DNA of 64,000 bases from Chryseobacterium sp. YIM B08800 (GTDB lineage: Bacteria > Bacteroidota > Bacteroidia > Flavobacteriales > Weeksellaceae): NCBI RefSeq assembly GCF_026163565.1, contig NZ_JAPDKN010000014.1, positions 124,001 through 188,000 of the forward strand, written 5' to 3'. The notes under the pieces were generated by a model. The model saw only the letters and a list, made by a program, of their open reading frames with translations. It ran no database searches and was not told where the DNA came from. The position numbers were made by a program, and so were the translations under genes. Shown piece by piece: positions 55,072 through 64,000 of this stretch; within the stretch, counting starts at the first letter, position 1, and the number at the start of each line of letters is the position of its first letter.

Positions 55072-56034
55072 ATGGAAATATTTAACCGTACAGGAAAAAT
55101 GGCTTTAGGAAGCAGATTAAGATTGCTTACAAGTAAAGTTACTGAAGATGCAGCTCAGATTTATGAACTGTATAATATTGAAGGCTTTTCTCCAAAATGG
55201 TTCCCCGTTTTTTTTGTTCTCTCTGAAACAGAAGAAATAACCATTACCGAAATCGCTAAAGAAATCGGGCATTCACAACCATCTGTTACAAAGATTATCA
55301 AAGAAATGACCAAAGCAGGTTTGGTTAATGATAAACTCAACTCTAATGATAAGCGAAGAAATGTTGTTGGTCTTACAACAGAAGGAACTACTTTAGCCAA
55401 AAAGATGATTGAAGAACAATGTACCGATATTGATGTGGCAATTGACGAAATCATTAACGAAGCAACAAACAATCTTTGGGAAGCATTGGCAGAATGGGAA
55501 TTTTTACTGGAACAAAAATCTTTATTAAAAAGAGTAAAAGATCAAAAAAAGCTGCGTGAAAGCAAAGATGTTAAAATTGTAGAATACGAACCCAAATATC
55601 AATCAGCTTTTAAAGCATTGAATGAAGAATGGATTTCTACTTTTTTTGAAATGGAAGAAGCCGACTATAAAGCATTAGATAATCCTAAAGAATATATTTT
55701 AGATAAAGGCGGAAAAATATTTGTCGCTCTTTATAAAGACGAACCTTTAGGAGTTTGTGCTTTAATAAAAATGGCAGATCAAAATTATGATTTTGAAATG
55801 GCAAAAATGGCCGTTTCTCCAAAAGCTCAGGGTAAAAATATGGGTTGGCTTTTAGGACAGACTATTATAGATTCTGCAAAGGAATCGGGAGCCTCAAAAA
55901 TCTATTTAGAAAGCAACACAATTCTGAAACCTGCCATTAATTTATATCATAAAATGGGTTTTGAAAAGATTGTGGGTCATCAAACGCCTTACAAACGTTG
56001 CAATATTCAAATGGAATTAAATTTGAAAAAATAA
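55072..56034 (+). CDS. MarR-GNAT fusion protein
   Basis: This 320-aa protein joins an N-terminal MarR winged helix (residues 1-145: ITEIAKEIGHSQPSVTKIIK and LVNDKLNSNDKRRNVVGLTT) to a C-terminal GNAT acetyltransferase (residues 160-318: LGVCALIKMADQNYDFEMAK, then AVSPKAQGKNMGWLLGQTII as the acetyl-CoA loop, and NLYHKMGFEKI). The fusion is known in Bacteroidota. It may control its own promoter through the palindrome just upstream and acetylate a small molecule or protein. A DUF4272 gene follows 46 bp downstream. Confidence 0.87.
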   Translation: MEIFNRTGKMALGSRLRLLTSKVTEDAAQIYELYNIEGFSPKWFPVFFVLSETEEITITEIAKEIGHSQPSVTKIIKEMTKAGLVNDKLNSNDKRRNVVGLTTEGTTLAKKMIEEQCTDIDVAIDEIINEATNNLWEALAEWEFLLEQKSLLKRVKDQKKLRESKDVKIVEYEPKYQSAFKALNEEWISTFFEMEEADYKALDNPKEYILDKGGKIFVALYKDEPLGVCALIKMADQNYDFEMAKMAVSPKAQGKNMGWLLGQTIIDSAKESGASKIYLESNTILKPAINLYHKMGFEKIVGHQTPYKRCNIQMELNLKK

Positions 56035-56080
56035 TTGCTTTTATTATCTTTAAATAATTTCAACTATCAAATTCTAGATA

Positions 56081-56722
56081 ATGACTGAAGAACAAAAGAT
56101 TAAAGTAAGAGAATATAATAATCAAATCATAGCCGATAAAAATTACAGATTTAATTCGTGGCTTCCGGTTTTGGAAGATCCTAATATGAGAAGTTTAGAC
56201 GAAATAAAAGGTAGAATGTCGGTAATGAATGCTTTGATTAATATTTCGTTTGAAGCACCCATAACTTTCATCAGAAAATGGATTGAAAAGCATGATTTGA
56301 CTTCACATCTTTCTAATTGGGAAAACGAGATTCTGCTTAAAGATAATGATGAATTAAGTGATTACGAGATCAATTCTCTACGTTGGTATCTTGAAGGACT
56401 TTGGGCATTAATGTGGGCAACGAAAACAGTTCCAGATCTTGATGAAACCGAGTGGTGTGGCGAAAATATGGCAATTTTTTTACCCAATCTTGAAGAAAAT
56501 GAAACTAATGAAAAAATCAGCCAGTTAAAAGAACTGAGAACGGATGATGAAATTTACAATATGCTTGATTTATATTACCGTTTCCATTGGTATTGTGTTG
56601 ATGAGAGAATTAAAGGTGTAGAAGCTAAAATAAACGAAGGTATCATCTACGAAAGAAGAAAAGCTTTAGAGTGGCTTATCAATAAAGATTCTGCTTGGGA
56701 TGATATAGAAATGGGAACTTAA
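56081..56722 (+). CDS. DUF4272 domain protein
   Basis: This 213-aa cytoplasmic, acidic, helical protein has the DUF4272 pattern (MRSLDEIKGRMSVMNALINI, ISFEAPITFIRKWIEKHDLT, and INSLRWYLEGLWALMWATKT). The end RRKALEWLINKDSAWDDIEM is typical. The family is of unknown function and often encoded as an isolated gene. It lies 46 bp after the MarR-GNAT gene and may share its transcript. Confidence 0.85.
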   Translation: MTEEQKIKVREYNNQIIADKNYRFNSWLPVLEDPNMRSLDEIKGRMSVMNALINISFEAPITFIRKWIEKHDLTSHLSNWENEILLKDNDELSDYEINSLRWYLEGLWALMWATKTVPDLDETEWCGENMAIFLPNLEENETNEKISQLKELRTDDEIYNMLDLYYRFHWYCVDERIKGVEAKINEGIIYERRKALEWLINKDSAWDDIEMGT

Positions 56723-56855
56723 GGAATTTTTAATATTAGCCAAACAATAAAATAATCGCAAGCCCGTTGTTTAGGCAAATGTAAGTTTATATTTCTCAAA
56801 TCAATGAGTAAAAAACGAGTGTTTAAATTTTAAACACTTGATTTTTTTTAATGAA

Positions 56856-59246
56856 ATGATTAGAAACTTTAAACTTATAATTCTATCAAAAAAAAATAAA
56901 CTAAAAAAATTGATACAGAAAACATCATTAAGAACTGCAACTACAATCGCTGCAGTCTGCTTTAGTTCGGTCATTTTTGCCCAGCAAAAGTACTCGGTAA
57001 GCGGTACCGTCAAGGATCATAAAAATGGAGAATTACTTCTCGGGGTTATCGTAAAAATTGCAGAAGATCCTACCATATCAGTCGTAGCCAACGAATACGG
57101 ATTTTACTCTCTTTCACTTCCTAAAGGTTCTTATACATTGGTGGTTTCCAATCCCGGTTTTAAAGATTTTCAACAGGTTATTAATGTCGAAGACGATATT
57201 AAACTTAATCTTCAGCTGAATCAGGACAATGAGGAAAGAACAGCAAAAATTGACGAGGTAATTATTTCCGGCGTTAAAAAAGACAAAAATCTTTCATCAG
57301 CACAAATGGGAACTGAAACTTTAAGCATTAAACAAATCGATAAACTTCCTGTTTTATTTGGTGAAAAAGATGTGATGAAAACCATTCAGCTTTTGCCAGG
57401 AATTAAAAGCAGCGGTGAAGGAAGCAGCGGATTCTCTGTGAGAGGTGGCGCAACGGATCAAAATTTGATTTTGTTGGATGAAGCAGCAGTTTATAATGCT
57501 TCGCATTTACTTGGGTTTTTCAGTACATTTAATAGCGATGCGCTAAAAGATGTGAGCATCATCAAAGGAAACAGTCCGGCTCAATATGGAGGTAGACTTT
57601 CTTCTGTTTTGGATGTAAAAATGAAAGACGGAAACAACAAAGATTACAACGTCAACGGTGGAATTGGTTTAATAAGCAGTCGTTTGAGTGTAGAAGGACC
57701 GATTCAAAAGGAAAAATCTTCATTCATTGTTTCGGGAAGACGAACGTATGCGGATGTTTTTCTGAAAGCAACAGACGATTTTAAAGACAGTAAACTGTAT
57801 TTTTATGATTTAAATCTAAAAGCCAATTATCAAATCAATGATAATAACCGTTTATATTTATCGGGATATTTTGGAAGAGATGTTTTAGGTTTAGGCGATA
57901 CTTTTTCTACAGATTGGGGAAATACGACCGCTACTCTACGCTGGAACAGTATTATCAACAGTAAATTATTTTCCAATACTTCATTTATTTACAGCAATTA
58001 TAACTATAATGTAAGCTTAAGCAGCAACAATAATACTTTCGGGCTAGATTCTGAAATTGAAGACTGGAATTTGAAGCAGGATTTCTCTTGGTTTGCAGGA
58101 AATAAGCATTCTGTGAAATTTGGTTTACAGTCTATTTATCATACGATTACACCAAGTAGCGCTTCGGGAACGAGTGTAAGCAGTTTTCCGAGAAACCCGA
58201 GATATTCTTGGGAAAATTCGGTTTACATCAATGATGATTTTAAAGCAACAGAAAAGCTGACCATCAACTATGGAGCAAGATTAGCAATGTTCTCTGTTTT
58301 AGGAGGTGATACTTTCAATACTTATGAAAACGGAGTTTTAACAGATTCTGAATATTTAGAAAAAGGAAAATTCGGAAAAACATATGTGAATATTGAGCCT
58401 AGAATTACAGCTAATTACAGAATTAATGAGGTAAGCAGCGTAAAAGGAGGTTATTCCAGAAATACTCAAAATTTACACTTATTAAGCAACAGCGGAAGCG
58501 GAAACCCAACCGATCAGTGGATTGGAAGCAGCTATACCGTACAGCCTGAAATTGCAGACCAAATAAGTGCTGGTTACAGCCGAAATTTCAACAACAATAA
58601 TTATGAATTGAATGCTGAGATTTATTACAAATCAATGCAAAATCAAATTGATTATAAAAACGGGGCGCAAATTTCATTTGATACAGCAGCCGATGTTGAA
58701 AGCGAATTATTATTCGGAAAAGGAAGAGCTTACGGTTTAGAATTAATTGCCAAAAAGAAAAGCGGAAAACTGACAGGATGGATTTCTTATACTCTATCTA
58801 AAACCGAAAGAAAAATCAACGGAATCAACGATAATGAATGGTATGATGCAAGACAAGACAAAACACATGATCTTTCTATTGTAGCAACATATCAGCTCAA
58901 TCCGAAATGGTCTTTCTCAGGATTATTTCTTTACAGCACAGGAAATGCAGTGACTTTCCCAACCGGAAAATATGAACTGAACGGACAAACTGTTTTCCAG
59001 TACAGCAGCAGAAATGCAGACAGAATGCCCGCTTATCACAGAATGGATTTAAGTGCAACGTATGAACCAGAATCCAACAAACGTTTTAAGGGTTCTTGGT
59101 CTTTCGGAATTTATAATGTCTACGGTAGACAAAATGCATACACCATCACTTTTGAAGACAACCCGAATAATCCGGGAACAACAAGAGCAATGCAGACTTC
59201 ATTGTTCCGTTGGGTTCCGAATATTACTTATAATTTCAAATTTTAA
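56856..59246 (+). CDS. TonB-dependent receptor
   Basis: This 796-aa outer-membrane receptor begins at ATG 56856; its long basic leader precedes a hydrophobic signal (TATTIAAVCFSSVIFAQQ). A carboxypeptidase-regulatory-like domain (KYSVSGTVKDHKNGELLLGV) is followed by a plug (LPVLFGEKDVMKTIQLLPGI, GFSVRGGATDQNLILLDEAA) and a 22-strand-type barrel ending WVPNITYNFKF. The plug style matches FecA/CirA-like receptors. A DUF4249 lipoprotein gene follows 87 bp downstream, a usual partner. The ligand is unknown. Confidence 0.9.
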   Translation: MIRNFKLIILSKKNKLKKLIQKTSLRTATTIAAVCFSSVIFAQQKYSVSGTVKDHKNGELLLGVIVKIAEDPTISVVANEYGFYSLSLPKGSYTLVVSNPGFKDFQQVINVEDDIKLNLQLNQDNEERTAKIDEVIISGVKKDKNLSSAQMGTETLSIKQIDKLPVLFGEKDVMKTIQLLPGIKSSGEGSSGFSVRGGATDQNLILLDEAAVYNASHLLGFFSTFNSDALKDVSIIKGNSPAQYGGRLSSVLDVKMKDGNNKDYNVNGGIGLISSRLSVEGPIQKEKSSFIVSGRRTYADVFLKATDDFKDSKLYFYDLNLKANYQINDNNRLYLSGYFGRDVLGLGDTFSTDWGNTTATLRWNSIINSKLFSNTSFIYSNYNYNVSLSSNNNTFGLDSEIEDWNLKQDFSWFAGNKHSVKFGLQSIYHTITPSSASGTSVSSFPRNPRYSWENSVYINDDFKATEKLTINYGARLAMFSVLGGDTFNTYENGVLTDSEYLEKGKFGKTYVNIEPRITANYRINEVSSVKGGYSRNTQNLHLLSNSGSGNPTDQWIGSSYTVQPEIADQISAGYSRNFNNNNYELNAEIYYKSMQNQIDYKNGAQISFDTAADVESELLFGKGRAYGLELIAKKKSGKLTGWISYTLSKTERKINGINDNEWYDARQDKTHDLSIVATYQLNPKWSFSGLFLYSTGNAVTFPTGKYELNGQTVFQYSSRNADRMPAYHRMDLSATYEPESNKRFKGSWSFGIYNVYGRQNAYTITFEDNPNNPGTTRAMQTSLFRWVPNITYNFKF

Positions 59247-59333
59247 TTTATAGTAATTTAACAATACATTTTAGATTTAAAATTTAGTCTTCAACTAATC
59301 TCTAAAATCTAATTTCTAACTTCTATTTAATTT

Positions 59334-60131
59334 ATGAAAAATATATTTTTAATCATATTATCTTTCTTTTTGGTAATCTCTTGTGAAAAAGAAATTGATC
59401 TCGATCTGGAAGATCAAAGCGGAAGCATTGTTATTGAAGGAAATATAACCGACCAAGATGGACCGTATTACGTGAAAATTACTAAATCGGTTGCTTTTAC
59501 CCAAACCAATCAGTATCCGGCAATAGAAAATGCAGTAGTAATTTTAAATGACGATTTTGGACAGTCTGAAAGTTTACAATATATGGGTAATGGATTTTAC
59601 AAAACTAATTTTATTGAAGGAATCTCTGGGCACACTTACACGTTACAGATAATAGCAGAAGGAAAAGAATATTTTGCAAAAAGTACAATGCCTGAAGCTG
59701 TTGATTTTGAAGGCTTGGAACAGGATTCTTTTATGGTCGGTGGTGAAACCAGTTATACGCTTTTGCCTGTATTCACAGATCCTCAAGCTTTAGGAAACCG
59801 TTATTTATTTAGCTACACTATAAACAACAAACCTAAAAGATATTTTTCAGAATTTTCTGATAATATTAATAACGGAATGCCTAACCAAAGACCTTTAATC
59901 CTTCCAAACGATGATGGTGAAGATCCAGATGATGTAAAAGTGGCGGTAGGTGATAACATTCATGTCGAAATGAGATGTATCGACAATAATGTTTATACCT
60001 ACTATTCAGCACTGCTTCAGCTTATGGGAGGCGGCGTTACACCAGCTAACCCACCCAGCAATATTAGCAATGGTGCTTTAGGATATTTTTCAGCACATAC
60101 TGTGAAGAAAAAAAGTATCGTTATTGAATAA
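59334..60131 (+). CDS. DUF4249 lipoprotein
   Basis: This 265-aa lipoprotein (signal NIFLIILSFFLVIS before the Cys, then EKEIDLDLEDQSG) matches DUF4249 through SIVIEGNITDQDGPYYVKIT and NAVVILNDDFGQSESLQY. Such lipoproteins are encoded next to TonB receptors, as here, and probably cover or cap the receptor on the surface. The end has an unusually Gly-Pro-rich loop, MGGGVTPANPPSNIS. The function is inferred from the pair. Confidence 0.87.
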   Translation: MKNIFLIILSFFLVISCEKEIDLDLEDQSGSIVIEGNITDQDGPYYVKITKSVAFTQTNQYPAIENAVVILNDDFGQSESLQYMGNGFYKTNFIEGISGHTYTLQIIAEGKEYFAKSTMPEAVDFEGLEQDSFMVGGETSYTLLPVFTDPQALGNRYLFSYTINNKPKRYFSEFSDNINNGMPNQRPLILPNDDGEDPDDVKVAVGDNIHVEMRCIDNNVYTYYSALLQLMGGGVTPANPPSNISNGALGYFSAHTVKKKSIVIE

Positions 60132-60152
60132 GAAACCACTAAAATTTTAGTT

Positions 60153-60187
60153 CAAGCTATTTCATTCATTTGAAATAGCTTTTTTAT
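60153..60187 (+). terminator. Terminator after DUF4249 gene
   Basis: AAGCTATTTCA pairs with TGAAATAGCTT and a T6 run follows. Confidence 0.78.
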
Positions 60188-60302
60188 TACCCTGATTTTT
60201 AGACAGTTTAAAGTAAATAATTGTCATTAACATAAATTAACACATTTTAAATGTAACGAATATTCCCCTATCGGTGTCTTATAATTAAATATAAAACCTT
60301 TA

Positions 60303-62456
60303 ATGAAAAAAATATTAGTACCAGTTGCTTTATTAATAGGAACACTAGCTTTTTCGCAAACTGAAAAAGACACGATAGAATCAAAAGTAAAAGAAATAGA
60401 AGAAGTAACTTTTGTTGCCAGAAAACCAACGATAGAATCTAAGGTTGATCGTACGGTTTTCAATGTAGCCAATAGTTCTATTCTTGCAGGAAACACCACT
60501 TGGGATGTTCTTAGAATGACCCCTTTACTAAGCGTTGACAGTAATGATGCTTTAAAAGCTGAAGGAGAATCTGTTACCGTTTATATCAACGACAGAAAAT
60601 CTGTTTTTACCGGAAAGGAATTAAAAGAATATCTACAGACCATTCCTGCAGATAATCTGATGAAAATCGAAGTAATTACAAGTCCGTCTTCAAGATACGA
60701 AGCAACCGGATCGGTCATCAATATTGTTCTTAAAAAGCGTGATGATGAAGGAATGAAAGGAAGCATAACATTCAACAACAGGCAAAACACACAAAATTCT
60801 CAGTACACCAATCTTAATCTTAATTATCATAAGAAAAATTTTACACAAACTCTTGTAGGAAGCTACAGTGATAACACTTGGGTACAAAGAAATTCGTTTC
60901 TGAATACGGTTTATCAAAATAATGTAATTACTGAAGGATCTACAAAAAATATTTACAAAGGGAAAAACCCTTCTGTCTCTTCAACTTCTGAATATGAACT
61001 GAACGAAAAGAATACAATAGGGATTATTCTTGAAGCTTATCAAGGGAAAAGAACCAATACATCGGAGGCAAATGGATCACAATCTGAGAATAATCAATTA
61101 AGTTATTTGTATGATCAAAATCAGAATTCATCAAGTTTGGGTCGTAATTTCGGAACTAATGTTTTTTATAAATATTATGATAAAGAAAAAAACAGAATTT
61201 TAGATGTCAATTTGGGAACAAACTATGATGGAGAAGATGATCACAGCTATTTTATCAAAAATGAAATATCACCAAGCAAAACTGACATTAGAGAAATAGG
61301 GGTACTTTCTGATGTTGAAAACCGAAATTATTATCTGAAAGTAGATTATACACAACCTTTAGGAAAATCAGGAGGTAACTTTGAAGTCGGTGGTAAAATG
61401 GATTTTAATAATAATGTAATTCCTAATCAGCTTTACGGAAATCAATTAACAGGTTTAAGTACAGGAGACACTTTCCGTTATGAAGATAATATCAGTTCGG
61501 CTTATGCCAATTATTCTAAAACTTTTTTCAAAAAATTAGAAACAAGAATCGGTTTGCGTTACGAATACATCGATTACAAAATTCGTCAGGATGTTGCAGG
61601 AACTTCACGAAACGATTCTTATGGTAAATTTTTACCGAATATTTTAGTTAAATATTCTTTTTCAGATAAATATGATTTAAGCTTAACCTACAACAAAAAC
61701 CTTTGGCGACCTTGGTATTCTGAATTCAACCCTTTTATGCAACCTACCAATGATGGATTTTATTCTCGCGGAAATATTGAGTTAAATCCAAACCCAAGTG
61801 ACAGATTGTATATGAAATTTGGATTCTTGAAGAAATATTTTCTTTCGGCAAGATATACTTTCACAGATCAGGATTACTGGACAACTTATGTAACTGAAGG
61901 CGATAAAATCATTCAACAGGAAGCCAATTTTCTTGGGAAAGTACACAAATATTATCTATACGCCAATACCAATCAATCTCTTCTTAAAAATAAGCTGAAT
62001 GTAAATATGAGCTTCGGATGGAATTATATAGATAATAGTGATTTTAATACAAGAAACAATTTAAAAACTGACAACAATTATATAAGTTATTGGGCGGGTT
62101 CTACCAACTTAACGTACACCAATCTTTTTAATAAGAACATTAATTTGAGCGCCTGGGTAGAAGTTTCTAATCAGAATAACGGGAACTCTATTGCGAATAA
62201 AACCAATGTTTTTCATAATATTTCAGCGACAAAGATTTTCCCAAAAACCCAGCTGGAATTCAGTTTACAGTTAATGAATATTTTTGCAAGACCAACGTTT
62301 GATTCTACAACATTTAGCCCCACCGGAAGCCAGAGAAATTCAACTAGATCAGACTGGTACGGAGCGTCTTTTTCTATTGTAAAACGATTCGGAAACCAGA
62401 AAGTAAAAGAAAATACCAAAACCGATGTTGAGAAAAACAGCGGTGGCGGAAAATAA
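60303..62456 (+). CDS. Outer-membrane beta-barrel protein, TonB-dependent-receptor-like
   Basis: This 717-aa protein has a signal peptide (KILVPVALLIGTLAFSQ) and, unlike the one at 52518, no carboxypeptidase-regulatory domain: the plug follows directly (TWDVLRMTPLLSVDSNDALK, VYINDRKSVFTGKELKEYLQ, IEVITSPSSRYEATGSVINI). The rest is a barrel of the OMP_b-brl_3 type with the final segment ATKIFPKTQLEFSLQLMNIF. A Lys/Glu-rich tail follows the last strand. It is monocistronic, with a hairpin terminator downstream. Substrate unknown. Confidence 0.84.
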   Translation: MKKILVPVALLIGTLAFSQTEKDTIESKVKEIEEVTFVARKPTIESKVDRTVFNVANSSILAGNTTWDVLRMTPLLSVDSNDALKAEGESVTVYINDRKSVFTGKELKEYLQTIPADNLMKIEVITSPSSRYEATGSVINIVLKKRDDEGMKGSITFNNRQNTQNSQYTNLNLNYHKKNFTQTLVGSYSDNTWVQRNSFLNTVYQNNVITEGSTKNIYKGKNPSVSSTSEYELNEKNTIGIILEAYQGKRTNTSEANGSQSENNQLSYLYDQNQNSSSLGRNFGTNVFYKYYDKEKNRILDVNLGTNYDGEDDHSYFIKNEISPSKTDIREIGVLSDVENRNYYLKVDYTQPLGKSGGNFEVGGKMDFNNNVIPNQLYGNQLTGLSTGDTFRYEDNISSAYANYSKTFFKKLETRIGLRYEYIDYKIRQDVAGTSRNDSYGKFLPNILVKYSFSDKYDLSLTYNKNLWRPWYSEFNPFMQPTNDGFYSRGNIELNPNPSDRLYMKFGFLKKYFLSARYTFTDQDYWTTYVTEGDKIIQQEANFLGKVHKYYLYANTNQSLLKNKLNVNMSFGWNYIDNSDFNTRNNLKTDNNYISYWAGSTNLTYTNLFNKNINLSAWVEVSNQNNGNSIANKTNVFHNISATKIFPKTQLEFSLQLMNIFARPTFDSTTFSPTGSQRNSTRSDWYGASFSIVKRFGNQKVKENTKTDVEKNSGGGK

Positions 62457-62478
62457 GAAATAGTTTTTTTTATTCTTG

Positions 62479-62512
62479 AAACGGATGGTGAGCAATTCAC
62501 TGTCCGTTTTTT
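62479..62512 (+). terminator. Terminator after outer-membrane gene
   Basis: AAACGGA and TCCGTTT close a stem with an inner GGTGA/TCAC pairing at 62479-62510, followed by Ts. Confidence 0.7.
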
Positions 62513-62704
62513 ATATTCAAATTATTTGCAGATCTTTTTTTAACAAACAGAAAATTTTAGCAGTAGACATAGGTATCCCACGTAGTGAAGTAAAGTAGAT
62601 TTGTAAATAGATAACAGATTGATTTGAAATAAAAACTGTTAATTATTTATAAAAACTCTGTATGGCATAGAAATTATTATACTATAATAAAAGACACCTA
62701 TAAG

Positions 62705-62983
62705 ATGGAAATTACAGAACAAAATAAAGATACTATAGAATACTATTTAGCTTTAAATATACAACAGCAGTTTGGCAACCACATTGATTTGAAAGATGAA
62801 TTTACCTTTACAGAAAATCTCGTTTCAAAGAAAACAATTATAGCTCCTACTTTTTCGGATAAGATTTTATCACAACCGGAAATTAAAGAATTTTTATCCG
62901 CTTTAATCAGTGATATCAATAATGAAGAGCAACCCCGAAAGTTACCCAATTCAGATCAGAATCAAATAAGAAACGTGATATAA
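62705..62983 (+). CDS. Small protein of unknown function
   Basis: This 92-aa soluble protein starts at ATG 62705 and has a helical first half (NKDTIEYYLALNIQQQFGNH), then a KIIAPTFSDKIL-like stretch (VSKKTIIAPTFSDKILSQPE), then a low-complexity acidic tail. No signal or membrane segment. No family is recognised. A good terminator follows. The 248-bp region before it contains no other gene. Confidence 0.5.
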   Translation: MEITEQNKDTIEYYLALNIQQQFGNHIDLKDEFTFTENLVSKKTIIAPTFSDKILSQPEIKEFLSALISDINNEEQPRKLPNSDQNQIRNVI

Positions 62984-62989
62984 AAGAAA

Positions 62990-63022
62990 ATCCCTTTCAG
63001 TAAATGAAGGGGATTTTTATTT
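62990..63022. terminator. Hairpin terminator between small protein and response regulator
   Basis: AAATCCCTTTCA pairs with TGAAGGGGATTT with one mismatch and a T run, between convergent genes. Confidence 0.72.
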
Positions 63023-63036
63023 TTTGAGAAATTATT

Positions 63037-63408
63037 CTAAGCTTTTTCCTGTAAAAACATCGCAACTTTATCTTCCAAATCTTCAAGATTAAAAGGCTTT
63101 GCAACATAATCATCTGCCTGAGCTTCTTTTGCCAAAGCTACAATATCATTATTTGCCGTTACATAAATTACCGGAATCGATTTAAATTCTTCATGACTCT
63201 TTAAAAGCTTTGTTGCCTCTACTCCACCAATTCTGGGAATCCAGTTATCCATGAGAATTACATCGGGTTTAAAACTTGAAACCTTTTCGATAATATCATG
63301 AGATGTTTCTGAAATTTCGACCTGATAACCGTTTTCTTCAAAAATGATCGTAATCACTTCAAGAATGGTTTTATCATCATCAAAAATCAAAATTTTCTTC
63401 TTACTCAT
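63037..63408 (-). CDS. Stand-alone response regulator receiver
   Basis: This 123-aa single-domain CheY-like protein has the acidic pocket IFDDDKTILEV near residues 8-18, the phospho-acceptor Asp in DVILMDNWIPRIGG near residue 54, the Thr-Ala switch in PVIYVTANNDI and the Lys in YVAKPFN. It lacks an output domain, so it must act through a partner. It lies 34 bp after the CheB-like gene on the same strand, and the two are probably one operon. Confidence 0.9.
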   Translation of the reverse strand: MSKKKILIFDDDKTILEVITIIFEENGYQVEISETSHDIIEKVSSFKPDVILMDNWIPRIGGVEATKLLKSHEEFKSIPVIYVTANNDIVALAKEAQADDYVAKPFNLEDLEDKVAMFLQEKA

Positions 63409-63442
63409 ATTCTTTATTTAGCTTTAATTAGTTTATTTTTTT

Positions 63443-64000
63443 TTATAATTCATTGATATAATCTGCCAGATTATCTGGTGTGATGAGCAGATCATATTTT
63501 ACCTCTTCCACAGCGTGTTTCGGCATATAATTTACCTCGGCTGTTTCCGGATTCTGAATCCAGACTTTGCCATTGTTTTTTTTAATGTAAGACAAACCTT
63601 CTACTCCGTCTGCATTGGCTCCTGAAAGCAAAATCCCGACCAAAGTTTTACCATAAACTTCCGCGGCAGATTTAAAAGTGACATCAATTGACGGTCTGGA
63701 ATAATTCATCTTCTCAGAACTGTCCAGAGACATCGTTTTTTTGTTTTCAAATAAAAGATGATAATCTGCGGGAACGATATAGATTTTATTCTTTCTAATA
63801 TCCGTTTTATCATCGATCTCCACCACTTCAGTTGAAATGAATTGTTGAAGTAAAGTCTGCAAAATATTGGTTGATTGTGCTTTTCTATGCAAAACCAATA
63901 TAATGGGGAAATTTAATTTCTCATTGATGTTTTTAATCATTTCCAAAATAACCTGCAGACTTCCTGCAGATCCACCGATCAAAACCAATTCTGTATTTTT
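63443..64000 (-). CDS. CheB-type protein-glutamate methylesterase (5' end outside window)
   Basis: The frame is open to the window end, so the start is missing. The catalytic Ser lies in VLIGGSAGSLQVILEM; the His in VLHRKAQSTNI and the Asp in LLSGANADGVEGLSYI complete the triad. The end, NPETAEVNYMPKHAVEEVKY, is also typical. Receiver domain is not visible and may lie upstream or be absent. Flavobacteria without flagella often carry such CheB proteins in hybrid CheB/CheR signalling rather than chemotaxis. A response regulator gene follows. Confidence 0.85.
   Translation of the reverse strand, partial: KNTELVLIGGSAGSLQVILEMIKNINEKLNFPIILVLHRKAQSTNILQTLLQQFISTEVVEIDDKTDIRKNKIYIVPADYHLLFENKKTMSLDSSEKMNYSRPSIDVTFKSAAEVYGKTLVGILLSGANADGVEGLSYIKKNNGKVWIQNPETAEVNYMPKHAVEEVKYDLLITPDNLADYINEL

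Overview
The window looks like chromosomal DNA of a Flavobacteriia member, most likely Chryseobacterium or a close Weeksellaceae relative. The evidence is low GC, Bacteroidota-type promoters (TAnnTTTG at -7, sometimes with TTG/TTTG about 19-20 bp upstream), a type IX secretion (T9SS) sorting domain, a GLPGLI protein, TonB receptors paired with DUF4249, and RHS proteins with a DUF6443-like N-terminus. No 16S gene is present, so the genus is an inference.

Layout. 1-27 kb is mostly core genome: the end of glutaryl-CoA dehydrogenase; a minus-strand operon of lipoprotein, DUF922 protein and AddB-like PD-(D/E)XK nuclease next to rsmG; an aspartate aminotransferase with an M16 peptidase; a TlpA-type thioredoxin whose start is broken by a T9 tract; an XRE regulator; a peroxiredoxin/thioredoxin/DUF6952 cluster with a MITE-like insertion; a Bax-inhibitor-1 protein; a LuxC-type reductase divergent from ferredoxin; serC-serA-DUF1015; two carboxypeptidase-Q-like M28 paralogues, one apparently catalytically dead; an aspartyl protease; and a DUF4041/GIY-YIG protein.

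27-42 kb is accessory. It starts just after tRNA-Ser(TGA) with a truncated tyrosine recombinase and an orphan RHS tip. A minus-strand operon follows, encoding a T9SS-sorted protein, two giant RHS/YD-repeat proteins and a small membrane protein. Then comes about 1 kb of dyad-rich non-coding DNA before a ribbon-helix-helix-like gene, and a decaying cluster of small membrane and lipoprotein genes. Near-identical 17-bp repeats at 27253 and 42059 may mark the ends of this island. The right copy lies at the start of a candidate small RNA.

42-64 kb mixes regulators and envelope genes: a TPR/AraC-type regulator, small lipoprotein, GLPGLI protein, MreB, a 53-aa bacteriocin-like leader peptide, an ArsR-SRPBCC-DoxX-DUF1801 operon with two operator-like dyads, an AsmA-family protein, three outer-membrane TonB-type proteins, a MarR-GNAT fusion, a DUF4272 protein, and a CheB plus response regulator pair cut by the window end.

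The most promising system is the RHS operon at 29.5-38.6 kb with its orphan tip. I read it as a candidate T9SS-era polymorphic toxin locus; no toxin fold can be named from the tip sequences.
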